DNA of 26,827 nt from CAYQTL01 sp964420405 (GCA_964420405.1 CAYQTL010000072.1:1-26827); one strand, 5' to 3'; counted from the stretch's first letter, positions 1 through 9,477 are shown. The notes: generated from the sequence alone by a model not told the origin. Translations and numbers: made by a program.

Positions 1-169
1 GGGCTCCGGGGTCGGGGAGTGGGGCGCGGAATGCGGAGCAGCGACGCGGGGTGTCCGGCGAGCGCCGATCGGATCCGCGACATCCCGGACGTCTCCCCCT
101 GCCGCTGGTGCGGACCCTCACGCCGACGCCCGCCTTCCTCCTGGGCACGGGCGCGAACGCGGGACGTCG
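1..169. other. Spacer at window edge, no gene supported
   Basis: This stretch lies downstream of the histidine kinase stop codon and upstream of the window edge. I see no reading frame with convincing protein character in it. Positions 1-24 on the + strand hold four G tracts (1-3, 8-11, 14-17, 21-24) with loops of 4, 2 and 3 nt, which fits the standard G-quadruplex pattern. No clear terminator for the kinase is visible. Confidence 0.5.
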
Positions 170-1636
170 TCAATCCTCGCCGGACCCGTCCGCCGCTTCC
201 GGCAGCCACACCTCGAACCGTGCGCCCCCTCCGGGCCGGGGCGCGTGGGACGCCGTCCCGCCGTGCAGCTCGGCCAGGGTCCGGACGATCGCCAGGCCGA
301 GCCCCCAGCCGGCTGCCGCGGCGCAGCTGCCGCGGTGGTGACGCTCGAAGAGGCGCGACGCCACCTCGTCCGGCACGCCCGGCCCGTCGTCCTCGACCCA
401 CAGCGCCACGCCGCCGCGCCGCGGTCGCGCGCCGATCTCGATCTGGCTCGCCCCGATGGCGTGGAGCAGTGCGTTGCGGACGAGGTTCGTCAGGATCTGG
501 CGCAGCCGGACGGGGTCGGCCCGGACCGAGACGCCGCCGGCGTCGCCGAACAGCGCCACCCCCCGCTGACGCGCCATCTGGTGGAAGCTGTCCACCACCG
601 AGTCGACCATCTCGTCGAGGTCCACAGCCTGGGGACGGACCTCGAGCTGGGCGACGCGGGCCGAGGCCATGGTCAGCAGGTCGTCGACGATCGCCTGGAC
701 GTACAGCGACTGGTCGAGCATCTCGGCGGAGATGTCGCGCAGCCGGTCCGGCTCCACCTGGCCGTCCCGTTCGGCGAGGGTCTCGGCGTAGCCCCGCAGG
801 ACGGTCAGCGGCGTGTTCAGGTCGTGGGCGAGGTCCGCGAGCAGCGCGCGCTCGGTCTCGACCCGCGCGGCGCGCTCGCGCTCGAGCTCGGCGATCCGGT
901 CGGCCATGCCGTTGAACGCGTCGAACACCTGGTCGAACTCGTCGCGGCGGAAGCCGTCGGGTGACAGGCGGAGCCCGGTGCGGCCCCGTCCGTAGTCGAC
1001 GAGCGCCTCCTCCAGTGCCTGCAGCCGCCGGCGCAGCGGCCGGTAGACGCGGTCGGTCACCAGCCAGGCCACCCCGAACCCGATGATCACCACCGACACC
1101 GCGATCACGACCACCGCGGTGGTGTAGCGGGTCCACAGCCCGTGGATCCGGCGCTCGACCGCCACTACGTGGCGCTCGTCGAGCCTCCGGGCCGCCTCGA
1201 GGCGGAGGTGGATCGGGCCGAAGCCGCGGATCACGGCGATCTCCCGGCGGTCGCCGAGAAGCTCCGCCGCGCGCCCGAGCAGCTGCCGGGAGCGGCCGGG
1301 GTCGCCGGCGGCGGCCCACGGGACGCCGTCCCGGCCGACCACCCATGCCGAGCGGGTGGGATCGGCGAGGAACTCCTCCAGGATGCCGCCGAGCGCGGCG
1401 GGGTCGTCGAGCTCGGCGGCCAGCCTCGGCTCGAGGGATCGGAGGAGGTGCCGGGCGCCGTCGCACACCACCGCCGACGCGACGTGCCGGGATGTCCGCC
1501 CGACGCCGATCGCCACCAGCGCGACGGTGAGCAGCGTCAGCGGCGCCACCACCGTCAGCAGGCGCCTGCGGATGGTGACCGTCCGGTCCCGGGCCGGCGC
1601 GGCCGGCGACAGCGGCTGCGGCGGGTCGCGTGTCAC
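170..1636 (-). CDS. Sensor histidine kinase (HAMP, HisKA, HATPase_c)
   Basis: A membrane sensor kinase of a two-component system: it would autophosphorylate on His and pass the phosphate to a response regulator. In the 488-residue product I see a first membrane segment at about 25-45, a periplasmic sensor region at about 46-170, a second membrane segment at about 171-193, then a HAMP linker. The H-box is HDLNTPLT with the phospho-acceptor at His271. The ATPase domain follows with N-box residues Asn384 and Asn388, G1 DDGPG at 416-420 and G2 GWGLGL at 443-448. The start is a GTG at 1636 with only a weak ribosome site. The upstream neighbour is divergent, so no response regulator lies beside it; a partner could lie just beyond position 1. 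The signal sensed cannot be told from sequence. Family call is firm, specific role unknown. Confidence 0.95.
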   Translation of the reverse strand: MTRDPPQPLSPAAPARDRTVTIRRRLLTVVAPLTLLTVALVAIGVGRTSRHVASAVVCDGARHLLRSLEPRLAAELDDPAALGGILEEFLADPTRSAWVVGRDGVPWAAAGDPGRSRQLLGRAAELLGDRREIAVIRGFGPIHLRLEAARRLDERHVVAVERRIHGLWTRYTTAVVVIAVSVVIIGFGVAWLVTDRVYRPLRRRLQALEEALVDYGRGRTGLRLSPDGFRRDEFDQVFDAFNGMADRIAELERERAARVETERALLADLAHDLNTPLTVLRGYAETLAERDGQVEPDRLRDISAEMLDQSLYVQAIVDDLLTMASARVAQLEVRPQAVDLDEMVDSVVDSFHQMARQRGVALFGDAGGVSVRADPVRLRQILTNLVRNALLHAIGASQIEIGARPRRGGVALWVEDDGPGVPDEVASRLFERHHRGSCAAAAGWGLGLAIVRTLAELHGGTASHAPRPGGGARFEVWLPEAADGSGED

Positions 1637-1680
1637 ACGACTGCCACACTTCGGCGAGGTTCGTGCAGCATCGTGCGCCG

Positions 1681-1686
1681 AGTATA
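1681..1686 (-). promoter_or_regulatory. Putative -10 element for the histidine kinase
   Basis: Read on the minus strand this is TATACT, five of six matches to TATAAT, 44 nt upstream of the kinase GTG. No convincing -35 hexamer is found at the right distance. The 1637-1724 spacer also has to serve the divergent gene at 1725. Confidence 0.3.
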
Positions 1687-1724
1687 GCCGTCATGGGCGA
1701 GGGGTCCGAGCTCCGGAGAACGCG

Positions 1725-2561
1725 GTGAGGGGCGGCGCGGGGTCTCCCCGGACGCCGACGCCGACGCCGGTCCTTGACCGCATGGCGCACCAGGTCGCCG
1801 CGGCGGCCGCCCCGTCTCCCCAGCAGGTATCCCTGCTGGAAGGGGTGGCCGAGCGCCGCTGCCTCCCGTTGCGCCGGCTCGGCGCCGTCCACCTGCTCGC
1901 GTCGCGGGCGCTCGCGGCCCGTCTGGCCGCCGCGGCGGCCACGGGTATCGGCCGGACGGCGTCGGCACCGTGGCGTGCCGCGGTGCGGCAGGAGCGGCTC
2001 GCGCTGCTCATGGCGGCCCGGGCGGTGGCGCGGGAGGTCGACGAGGTCCTCGATGGCGACCAGCGTGACCGGCTCGAGCGCCTCGAGCTCGAGCTCGAGC
2101 TCCCGGCGTCCGCCATCGCCCAGCTGGAGGCGACGCGACGGCTGGCGGCCGCGACCGACGGCGGCGAGGTCGCGGCTGTCCTCTTCGGCGACGCCGTCGC
2201 ACGGTCGGCGGCCGCTCTGGCCGGCGGCCCGCCGTCGCGGCCGCTGGCGGAGCATGCCGCCGATCTCCACCGCGCCTGGTCGCATCCGCGACCGACAACC
2301 GCGAGCGGACTCGCGAGCCGGTCCGCGGTCGTCGGCGTGCTCGACGCGGTGCTGGACGGGGCGGCCCTCGGGCGGCTGCGGCCGTCGCTCCTGCTGGAGC
2401 CCTCGGACGAGCTGCTCTCAGACCCGGTGACCGACGACACGTGGGCCGGCGGGCGCCGGCAGCGGACGCTCCTCGAGCTGGTCCTGATCACGCCGCCGTG
2501 CCTGGCGGCCGCCCGTGGGCGGCTCGCGCAGGGCGCGCCGGCTCCGACGAGAACGAGCTGA
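1725..2561 (+). CDS. Uncharacterised Ala/Leu/Arg-rich helical protein
   Basis: I do not recognise this 278-residue protein. It is supported as real by strong G/C bias at the third codon position along its length and by a clean stop 26 nt before the next gene on the same strand. The GTG start at 1725 is chosen because GGAG at 1715-1718 sits 6 nt upstream; an in-frame ATG at 1782 (259 residues) is the alternative and has no clear ribosome site. The product has no signal peptide or obvious membrane segment and looks mostly alpha-helical, with an acidic Glu-Leu stretch (ELELELP) near its middle and several Arg/Glu amphipathic segments. Its location just before a secreted repeat protein suggests co-transcription, but no function can be assigned. 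Confidence 0.65.
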   Translation: MRGGAGSPRTPTPTPVLDRMAHQVAAAAAPSPQQVSLLEGVAERRCLPLRRLGAVHLLASRALAARLAAAAATGIGRTASAPWRAAVRQERLALLMAARAVAREVDEVLDGDQRDRLERLELELELPASAIAQLEATRRLAAATDGGEVAAVLFGDAVARSAAALAGGPPSRPLAEHAADLHRAWSHPRPTTASGLASRSAVVGVLDAVLDGAALGRLRPSLLLEPSDELLSDPVTDDTWAGGRRQRTLLELVLITPPCLAAARGRLAQGAPAPTRTS

Positions 2562-2587
2562 GACCATACCTGCAGGGGGAGGATCGG

Positions 2588-4714
2588 ATGATGCGGACAC
2601 CAGGTATCTGGATGGCGACGATGGCGATCGTGGCGACGGCGACCGGCGTCGGTGCCGGCGAGTGGTGGATCCCGGCGGCGGCCCACGGGCCCGGCGCCGG
2701 CGGAAGCGTATGGCGGACGGACGTGGTGCTGTCCAACTTCGGCGATGCGGCGGAGCAGGTCACGCTCACCCTGCTTCCGCAGGGCGGGGACGACGGCGCC
2801 CCCGGCGACGCCACGACGATCCCGATCGGCGCCGGAGAGACTGTCGAGCTGGAGGACGTGGTGGCCGCGACCTTCGGCCGCGACGGCACCGCCGCGATCC
2901 GAGTGGCGGCCGCCGGCGACCGGCTGGTGGTCACGTCCAGGACCTACAACCTGAGCGACAACGGAACGTTCGGTCAGTCGATCCCCGGCGTCCCGGCGGC
3001 GGGCGCGGTGCCGGCCGGCATCCCGGGCCTGCTCGTCGGTCTGTCCAGCTCCGAGGGCCGCCGCACCAACCTGGGCTGGGCGAGCACCAGCGCCGAGCCG
3101 GTCGGGCTGACGGTATCGTTGTACGACGGCGCCGGCGTGCTCGTGGCGGCGAGGACCTTCACCGAGCAGCCGCTCGGGCAGACCCAGTTCAACCTGTTCC
3201 GGGAGCTTGCGGCCGGGGCGATGGACCACGCGTACGCGGTGGTGGTGGCGGATGGCCCGGTGGTGCCGTACGCGTCGGTGGTCGCCGGCGGCAGCAACGA
3301 CCCCGTCTATGTGCCGGCCCTGACCGGCGTCGACGCCGACACCGAGCTGCTGTTCCCGGCGGCGGCGCACGTCGCCGGCTCCGGCGGCACCTCGTGGGGC
3401 AGCGACGCGTGGCTGCTCAACGTCGGCGGTGGCACCGCGACAGTCGAGCTGGAGCTGTGGCCGACAGGCGGCGGCGTACCGTTCACGGTCGACCTCGGTC
3501 CGGAGCTCGCACCCGGCGAGCAGGCTGCGCTCGAGGATCTCGTGCTGTCGGCGTTCGGCCTCGACGACGCCCAGGGGGCGCTGCTGGTCCGCGCCGACCA
3601 GCTGCTGCTCGCCACCTCGCGCACGTACAACGACGCCGCCATCGGCCAGTTCGGCCAGTTCATTCCGGCGCGCTCCACGGCTGCGATGCCGGGTGTCGGC
3701 GAGCGGCTGCTGCTGCCGGGGGCGGTCCAGAACGCGGCGTTCCGCACCAACCTCGGGCTGGTCGCCGTGGGCGGCGACGCCGAGGTGGAGCTGCTCCTGC
3801 GGGCGGCCGACGGGTCCGTCCTGGCGACCTCCGAAGCCTCCCTGGCGGCCGGCGGCCAGGTGCAGAACCGGGTGGGTACGTTCTTCGGCGTCTCCGGCTT
3901 CTCCGGGGCGACGGTCGAGGTCGAGCTCGAGGCCGACAGCGACCCCGAGGCCCGGGTCGTCGGCTACCTGTCCGTCGTCGACAACCTCTCGACCGACCCG
4001 ACCTTCTCCGACGCTGCACGGGGGACGGGCGCCGACCCGGGCACGGCGGCCATCTCACAGGCGGTGCTGGCCACCACCTACGCCCTCGGCAGGGTGGTCG
4101 GGGTGGCGGGACCGCAGGCCGTCAAAAGCGCTTCCGTGGACTGCCTCGACGTCGAGTACACCGGCGACACGGTCCGCCCCGGACAGTCCCCCGACGGCGC
4201 CTGCTGGCAGGTGGCGGCGACCTTCGACGGGTGCACCGTGACGCTGCCGAACGCCGGCTGGGGCCTCACCCAAGACGGCACCGCCGGGGTCGACGTGTGC
4301 GTGGTCGACGGCTACCCCAGCACGCTCCACGCGGACCTCGTGACCATCGTGGAGGACCTCACGACCGGCGAGACCTTCCGCTACGAGCTCGCCACCGTGC
4401 TCCAGCTGGTGCTGACCTTCGACGGCTCGCTGCCCGCGTCCGCCCGCCTGACCGGGGAGCTCGCCCTCGACGCCGACGGGGCCGAGATCGAGGCCTGGGC
4501 GGATCTGGAGTGGCAGAGCGCGCTCGTCAGCTTCGAGCTGATCCCGACCGGCCAGCTGCGACTCGAGTTCCCCTACGAGACCGACATCTCCACCACCGCC
4601 GAGGTCCTCGCGACCTTCGACGGCACCGAGTGGGTGCTTGTCCAGGTGCGGCTCGGCTACTTCCGCGCCAGCTTCTACGTCAATATCTTCACCGGCCAGG
4701 TGCTGCCCGCCTGA
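2588..4714 (+). CDS. Secreted protein with duplicated beta-domains (A-B-A'-B') and Cys-containing C-terminal domain
   Basis: The 708-residue product begins with a signal peptide (about 1-23, cleavage after GAG) and is probably exported. Two kinds of beta-rich domain alternate. A at about 24-140 starts WWIPAAAHGPGAGGS and ends with TSRTYN...FGQSIP; A' at about 252-365 starts LLFPAAAHVAGSGGT and ends with TSRTYN...FGQFIP. B at about 145-245 and B' at about 370-478 share an RTNLG motif and a hydrophobic strand pattern. The rest (about 479-708) is a different beta-rich domain with four cysteines (519, 539, 549, 571) that could form two disulfides. The pattern resembles Ig-like repeat proteins common in secretomes of acidobacterial-type genomes; no catalytic motif is visible. 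ATG 2588 is chosen because GGGGGAGG at 2575-2582 lies 5 nt upstream; ATG 2591 is also possible. Likely cell-surface or extracellular, function unknown. Confidence 0.85.
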   Translation: MMRTPGIWMATMAIVATATGVGAGEWWIPAAAHGPGAGGSVWRTDVVLSNFGDAAEQVTLTLLPQGGDDGAPGDATTIPIGAGETVELEDVVAATFGRDGTAAIRVAAAGDRLVVTSRTYNLSDNGTFGQSIPGVPAAGAVPAGIPGLLVGLSSSEGRRTNLGWASTSAEPVGLTVSLYDGAGVLVAARTFTEQPLGQTQFNLFRELAAGAMDHAYAVVVADGPVVPYASVVAGGSNDPVYVPALTGVDADTELLFPAAAHVAGSGGTSWGSDAWLLNVGGGTATVELELWPTGGGVPFTVDLGPELAPGEQAALEDLVLSAFGLDDAQGALLVRADQLLLATSRTYNDAAIGQFGQFIPARSTAAMPGVGERLLLPGAVQNAAFRTNLGLVAVGGDAEVELLLRAADGSVLATSEASLAAGGQVQNRVGTFFGVSGFSGATVEVELEADSDPEARVVGYLSVVDNLSTDPTFSDAARGTGADPGTAAISQAVLATTYALGRVVGVAGPQAVKSASVDCLDVEYTGDTVRPGQSPDGACWQVAATFDGCTVTLPNAGWGLTQDGTAGVDVCVVDGYPSTLHADLVTIVEDLTTGETFRYELATVLQLVLTFDGSLPASARLTGELALDADGAEIEAWADLEWQSALVSFELIPTGQLRLEFPYETDISTTAEVLATFDGTEWVLVQVRLGYFRASFYVNIFTGQVLPA

Positions 4715-4739
4715 GGCCGGAGGCGCCGTGTAGAATACC

Positions 4740-4767
4740 GGCTCCCGCGGCCCCGGCCGCGGGAGCC
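4740..4767 (+). promoter_or_regulatory. Perfect 13-bp hairpin covering the ribosome site of the DAHP synthase gene
   Basis: GGCTCCCGCGGCC (4740-4752) is followed by two bases and then its exact reverse complement (4755-4767). The downstream arm contains GGGAG (4761-4765), the only good Shine-Dalgarno sequence for the ATG at 4773, at 7 nt spacing. The folded form would hide the ribosome site. There is no T tract after it, so a plain intrinsic terminator for the preceding gene is less likely, though it could slow or stop transcription. A -10-like TAGAAT lies just upstream at 4731-4736 without a clear -35. Confidence 0.6.
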
Positions 4768-4772
4768 GATCC

Positions 4773-6128
<1,356 letters not shown>

Positions 6129-6147
6129 GGCCGACCCGGCGTCGGCC
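6129..6147 (+). terminator. Hairpin directly after the DAHP synthase stop
   Basis: GGCCGAC (6129-6135) and GTCGGCC (6141-6147) form a 7-bp GC-only-type stem with a 5-nt loop, immediately after the TAG at 6126-6128. There is no T tract, so efficiency as an intrinsic terminator is uncertain. Confidence 0.4.
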
Positions 6148-6156
6148 GCGGTGGTC

Positions 6157-6183
6157 CCCGATCCCGATCCCGATCCCGTTCCC
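6157..6183. repeat. CCCGAT hexamer array (three CCCGAT, CCCGTT, CCC)
   Basis: Five C3 tracts start at 6157, 6163, 6169, 6175 and 6181, exactly 6 nt apart. The complementary strand therefore has five G3 tracts with 3-nt loops, a canonical G-quadruplex pattern. It lies in the 519-nt spacer between the DAHP synthase and M4 protease genes, whose 3' ends face each other. Confidence 0.9.
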
Positions 6184-6407
6184 GGTGGCCACGCCCGACG
6201 CGCCGATCGTCGTCGGTTGGGAGTTGGCCGCCGTCGCAGGCGGGGCGGCGCCGAGCCCGGTGACCGGCGCGCGGGAATGCAGGATGCAGCGTCGGATCAT
6301 GGCGGCGAGACCGGCCTGGGGACAGCGGCACGGCGCATCCGTCGCCCTGCGGGCTCCGCTCCATGGCCCTTCGGCATCATGTGCGCGGCCCTGAGGGCGT
6401 GAGCGTC

Positions 6408-6434
6408 GGGCTCGGGACCGGGATCGGAACCGAG
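6408..6434. repeat. Diverged G-rich hexamer arm facing the 6157 array
   Basis: G3 tracts at 6408, 6414 and 6420 keep the 6-nt spacing (CGGGCT, CGGGAC, CGGGAT), followed by a GG at 6426. It is the inverted counterpart of the array at 6157, about 220 nt away. Apart from this pair and the hairpin at 6506, I see nothing gene-like in 6148-6647. Confidence 0.7.
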
Positions 6435-6505
6435 GAGCAGACAAACGACGGGCGCCGTTCCCCCGTACACCTGGATGAAGCGACGCTCAACTCCCTCCTC
6501 CTGCG

Positions 6506-6542
6506 AGACGGGCGGCCCGGCACCAGCCGGGCCGCTTCGTCT
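6506..6542. terminator. Strong hairpin between the convergent DAHP synthase and M4 genes
   Basis: GCGGCCCGGC (6512-6521), loop ACCA, then its exact complement (6526-6535). AGACG (6506-6510) and CGTCT (6538-6542) extend the stem across a small internal loop. The + strand tail TTCGTCTGT is mildly T-rich. It could act as a terminator from either side, about 105 nt past the M4 stop and about 380 nt past the DAHP synthase stop, or mark the end of an unrecognised small RNA. Confidence 0.5.
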
Positions 6543-6647
6543 GTGGGGGATGCTCGCCACACGGTCCGACTGGGCTCTCGGCGGTCCCGGCCGTCGAAAC
6601 GTCGCGCACGGTGGTGGGCGGACTGCGGACGACGGAGCCGGAGCGGC

Positions 6648-9419
6648 CTACCCGCCGACCCGTCCGCCGCCGGCCCGCGGCGCCTCCGGAAGGAGCACCA
6701 CCGCGACCGCGTCCAGATACCAGCCGTCGTTGCCGTTGCATCCGTCGACCCCGAGGTCGAACCGCAGCCGGACAGTGTCGCCCGGCCCGGCGTGACCGGC
6801 GAGGTCGACCTGGGACTGGCCCCAGCTGCCGGAGAACGAGCCGTCGTCGGCGCCGGTGAAGCCCTCCTGGCCGGCGAGCGGGTTGCTGTTGCCGTCGGTG
6901 GAGGAGACGATCCGGCCGTTGTACGGGTTGAACCGGAAGGCGGTCGCCGCCAGCTGACGGTAGCTGCCGCCGTTGACGCTGATCCAGACGTTGCCGCCGT
7001 CCCAACCTGGCTCGGTGGCGACATAGTGGTCGAGGGTGACGACCACCCGGCCGCGACGCCCGGGCAGCTCGAAGGCGGGCGTCTCCAGCCGCATGACGCC
7101 CGACTGGTCGTCGCTGAACGGCCGGCAGTCGCCGAGCTCGACGTCGTTGAGAGCGTACATGGCGCCGCCGTCGCCGCCGTCGGGGACGTCGGTGGTCCAC
7201 ACCCAGTCCCGGGGGTCGTACTCGGGGTACACGCCCTGGTTGGAGCGCGGCCACGAGGTTCCCGGATCGGTGTCGAAGGTCTCCCGGAGCAGCACCGTCG
7301 AGCCGTCGACCCGCGGCGCGCCGGGCGCGAGGATCGGCTGGAAGCCGCACTGCTCGGGGGCGAGTCGCATCTCGACCGCGGCCATCGCCTCCTCCACCTG
7401 CCGGCAGTCCGACGCTGCCAGGCGCTCCGACGAGTGGCCGCCGGTGGTGAGGTCGGTCAGCTCGGCGCCGATGAGATCCCGGCACGACAGCTCGAGCAGG
7501 TCGGCGTGCTCGGCGAAGCCGGTGGTGGGAACCTGGTAGACGGACATGGCGCGCCAGTAGACGTGCGACGCCTTGGTGAGGCCGATCGGCGCCACCGTGC
7601 GGCCGTTGAACTCGCCGCCGTCGACCAGCAGCGCGAAGGCGTGGTTGGCGACGCCGGAGTTGGTGTGGACGCCTCCGTTGTCCTCCTCGGAGCACCAGTA
7701 GCGCGGGTCGGCGACCCGCGCCGGGTCGCCGGCGCAGCTCGGGTTCCACATGTCGCGGATGACGCCGTCGTCCTCGCCGATCAGCCACCGCACGGAGCTC
7801 TCGGACGGCCCCCCGGAGGAGATCCGGAGGGTGACGCCCTCGGCGAGGGCGTCGCGGATGCGCTGGCCCGTCGTGCGGCCCACCGAGATCGCGGGAATGG
7901 CGGGAGCGGCGCCGCCGCCGGAGGCCATGCCGATCGCCTGGTCGCTCTCGAGGTTGACGATGATCACGGCCGCGGCGCCAGCGTCCTGGGCGGCGAGGGC
8001 CTTCTGCTGGAACATGCAGCTTCCCCGGTCGACCAGCGCGATCCGTCCGGCGGTGAAGCCGACCGGCGTCTCGCAGCCGTCGGCGCCGACGCCGACGCCG
8101 TCGTCCACCGCCTCCACCGCCGCCTCGACCGTCCACGGCGGCCTCGGGTTGAACTCGGCGTCGCCGACGGCGAGCGGGCCGGCCAGGTCCGCCGGCTCGA
8201 GCACAGCGGCGTCCACCGGCGCCGAGCCGCCGAAGGTGGAGCAGGCGCCGGGGCTGCGCAGCGACGCCGGCGAGTCGACGCCGATGCCGTTGAGCAGGTC
8301 GACGACCTCGCCGAAGATGTCGGAGTACGCCTCGTTGAGCGCTCCCGGCTGCCAGGCATAGATCAGCCCGTGGGTGGTCCCGGTGTAGTTGTGGGTCCAC
8401 TCGTGCGCGACCACGTCGTCCGACGCGACCCCCGGGCAGTACCCCGTCAGGTTGCCGGTCGCCACCGCGTTGGGGCAGTCGATGAAGTCGGCGTCGTAGA
8501 CGCTGATCATGGGCGTGTCGGAGCCGGTGTGCGACAGGTAGGCGCCCCCGGAGAGGTGGGCGAACAGGTCGTAGGTGTTCCTGGTCGCCTCGATGATGGT
8601 GTTGATCTCGGCGTCGGCGACGGGCCCGGTTCCCGAGTACGGCAGCGGGTCGCCCTCGCGCCAGACGATGTTGGAGGAGGTGTTGAGCCCGACCATCCGG
8701 CGCAGGTCGTGGACCAGGTCGAAGCGGTCCAGGATCGCGCCGCGGCGGGCGTCCACCAGGGCCAGCTCGCGCGCGACGCCGCCGTCGAGGATCTCGATCT
8801 CCCAGGCGAGCCGCGCGTCGCCGGGGGTCCAGCGGCCGGCGCCCGTGTGGTAGACGACCAGCCGCACCTCGCCGATCGTCAGACCGCCGCGCCCGGTGAG
8901 CTTGCGGGCTGCTTCGAGGGCTGTCTGCATGGCGATCGGCGCGGCCACCTTCGGCTCGGTGTCGAGCCCGCCGGGGACAGTGAACCCGTTCACGGCCGTC
9001 AGACGGCCGTCAGCGTCGAAGTGCGCACGCAGCACGCCGGCGAACACCGGCACGCCCCCGATCCGCTGCTCGAAGGTCAGACGGGAGCCGCCGAGCCGGT
9101 CGCGACGGTCGGAGACCAGCGCGAGCCCGTCTGAAGGATCGGCGATGCCGAACAGCTCGCCGTGTCGGTCGAGGAACCCGAGAGCGGCAGACCGGCGGTC
9201 GGCCGTGGCCTTGGTGGACCCGGAGGGGAGCACGACCAACCGGGCGGCCCCGGTGGCCGGGTGCCGCTCCACGCGGGTCGCGGCGCCGTACTCGGCTTCC
9301 AGCTGGCGGACCGCGGCCGCGGTGTCGAAGCCGGGGAGGGCGGCGGCGCCGGCGGACACGGCGGCCGCGATCAGGGTCGCGGTGACGAGAAAGGGAGACG
9401 GGTGGCGGCTCGGCTGCAT
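6648..9419 (-). CDS. Secreted M4 (thermolysin-like) metallopeptidase with PA-domain insertion
   Basis: An exported zinc endopeptidase of 923 residues. In order: signal peptide about 1-27; thermolysin-type propeptide about 30-240; catalytic domain with HEWTH (His339, Glu340, His343) and third ligand Glu363 in LNEAYSD; and the catalytic-His motif NGGVHTNSG with His585. Thermolysin has 65 residues between the equivalent Glu166 and His231; here there are 222. The extra segment holds a protease-associated (PA) domain at about 390-545, with its ALVDRGSCMFQQKA signature. The C-terminal part (about 705-915) looks like a beta-sandwich adhesion module ending NDGWYLDAV, as in immune-inhibitor-A-type proteases. 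The ATG at 9419 is fixed by AGGAGG (complement of 9425-9430) 5 nt upstream; a longer in-frame start at 9470 would spoil the signal peptide. Role inferred: extracellular protein degradation. Confidence 0.93.
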   Translation of the reverse strand: MQPSRHPSPFLVTATLIAAAVSAGAAALPGFDTAAAVRQLEAEYGAATRVERHPATGAARLVVLPSGSTKATADRRSAALGFLDRHGELFGIADPSDGLALVSDRRDRLGGSRLTFEQRIGGVPVFAGVLRAHFDADGRLTAVNGFTVPGGLDTEPKVAAPIAMQTALEAARKLTGRGGLTIGEVRLVVYHTGAGRWTPGDARLAWEIEILDGGVARELALVDARRGAILDRFDLVHDLRRMVGLNTSSNIVWREGDPLPYSGTGPVADAEINTIIEATRNTYDLFAHLSGGAYLSHTGSDTPMISVYDADFIDCPNAVATGNLTGYCPGVASDDVVAHEWTHNYTGTTHGLIYAWQPGALNEAYSDIFGEVVDLLNGIGVDSPASLRSPGACSTFGGSAPVDAAVLEPADLAGPLAVGDAEFNPRPPWTVEAAVEAVDDGVGVGADGCETPVGFTAGRIALVDRGSCMFQQKALAAQDAGAAAVIIVNLESDQAIGMASGGGAAPAIPAISVGRTTGQRIRDALAEGVTLRISSGGPSESSVRWLIGEDDGVIRDMWNPSCAGDPARVADPRYWCSEEDNGGVHTNSGVANHAFALLVDGGEFNGRTVAPIGLTKASHVYWRAMSVYQVPTTGFAEHADLLELSCRDLIGAELTDLTTGGHSSERLAASDCRQVEEAMAAVEMRLAPEQCGFQPILAPGAPRVDGSTVLLRETFDTDPGTSWPRSNQGVYPEYDPRDWVWTTDVPDGGDGGAMYALNDVELGDCRPFSDDQSGVMRLETPAFELPGRRGRVVVTLDHYVATEPGWDGGNVWISVNGGSYRQLAATAFRFNPYNGRIVSSTDGNSNPLAGQEGFTGADDGSFSGSWGQSQVDLAGHAGPGDTVRLRFDLGVDGCNGNDGWYLDAVAVVLLPEAPRAGGGRVGG

Positions 9420-9471
9420 CGGGTCCTCCTGGCCTCCGTGCGTCCGTCCGGGCGCACGGAGCCCGCACATG

Positions 9472-9477
9472 ATACTA
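9472..9477 (-). promoter_or_regulatory. Putative -10 element for the M4 protease gene
   Basis: Read on the minus strand this is TAGTAT (four of six to TATAAT), in a short AT-richer patch 52 nt upstream of the M4 ATG. It would give a leader of about 45 nt. No good -35 is visible. Confidence 0.35.

Noticed and set aside
4740..4767. Simple intrinsic terminator of the secreted repeat protein gene
   Set aside because: No T tract follows, and the 3' arm contains the next gene's ribosome site, so a regulatory reading is preferred, though partial termination is not excluded.
6297..6560. 87-codon frame on the minus strand in the long spacer
   Set aside because: No ribosome site, no family resemblance, and it spans the hairpin and a hexamer arm.
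6363..9134. A 923-codon open frame on the + strand opposite the M4 protease gene
   Set aside because: At this GC content stop codons are rare, so antisense frames stay open. The product has no domain signatures, while the opposite strand has a complete protease.
9420..9470. Longer N-terminus for the M4 protease
   Set aside because: The extension would precede the signal peptide and overlap the AGGAGG ribosome site and likely promoter.
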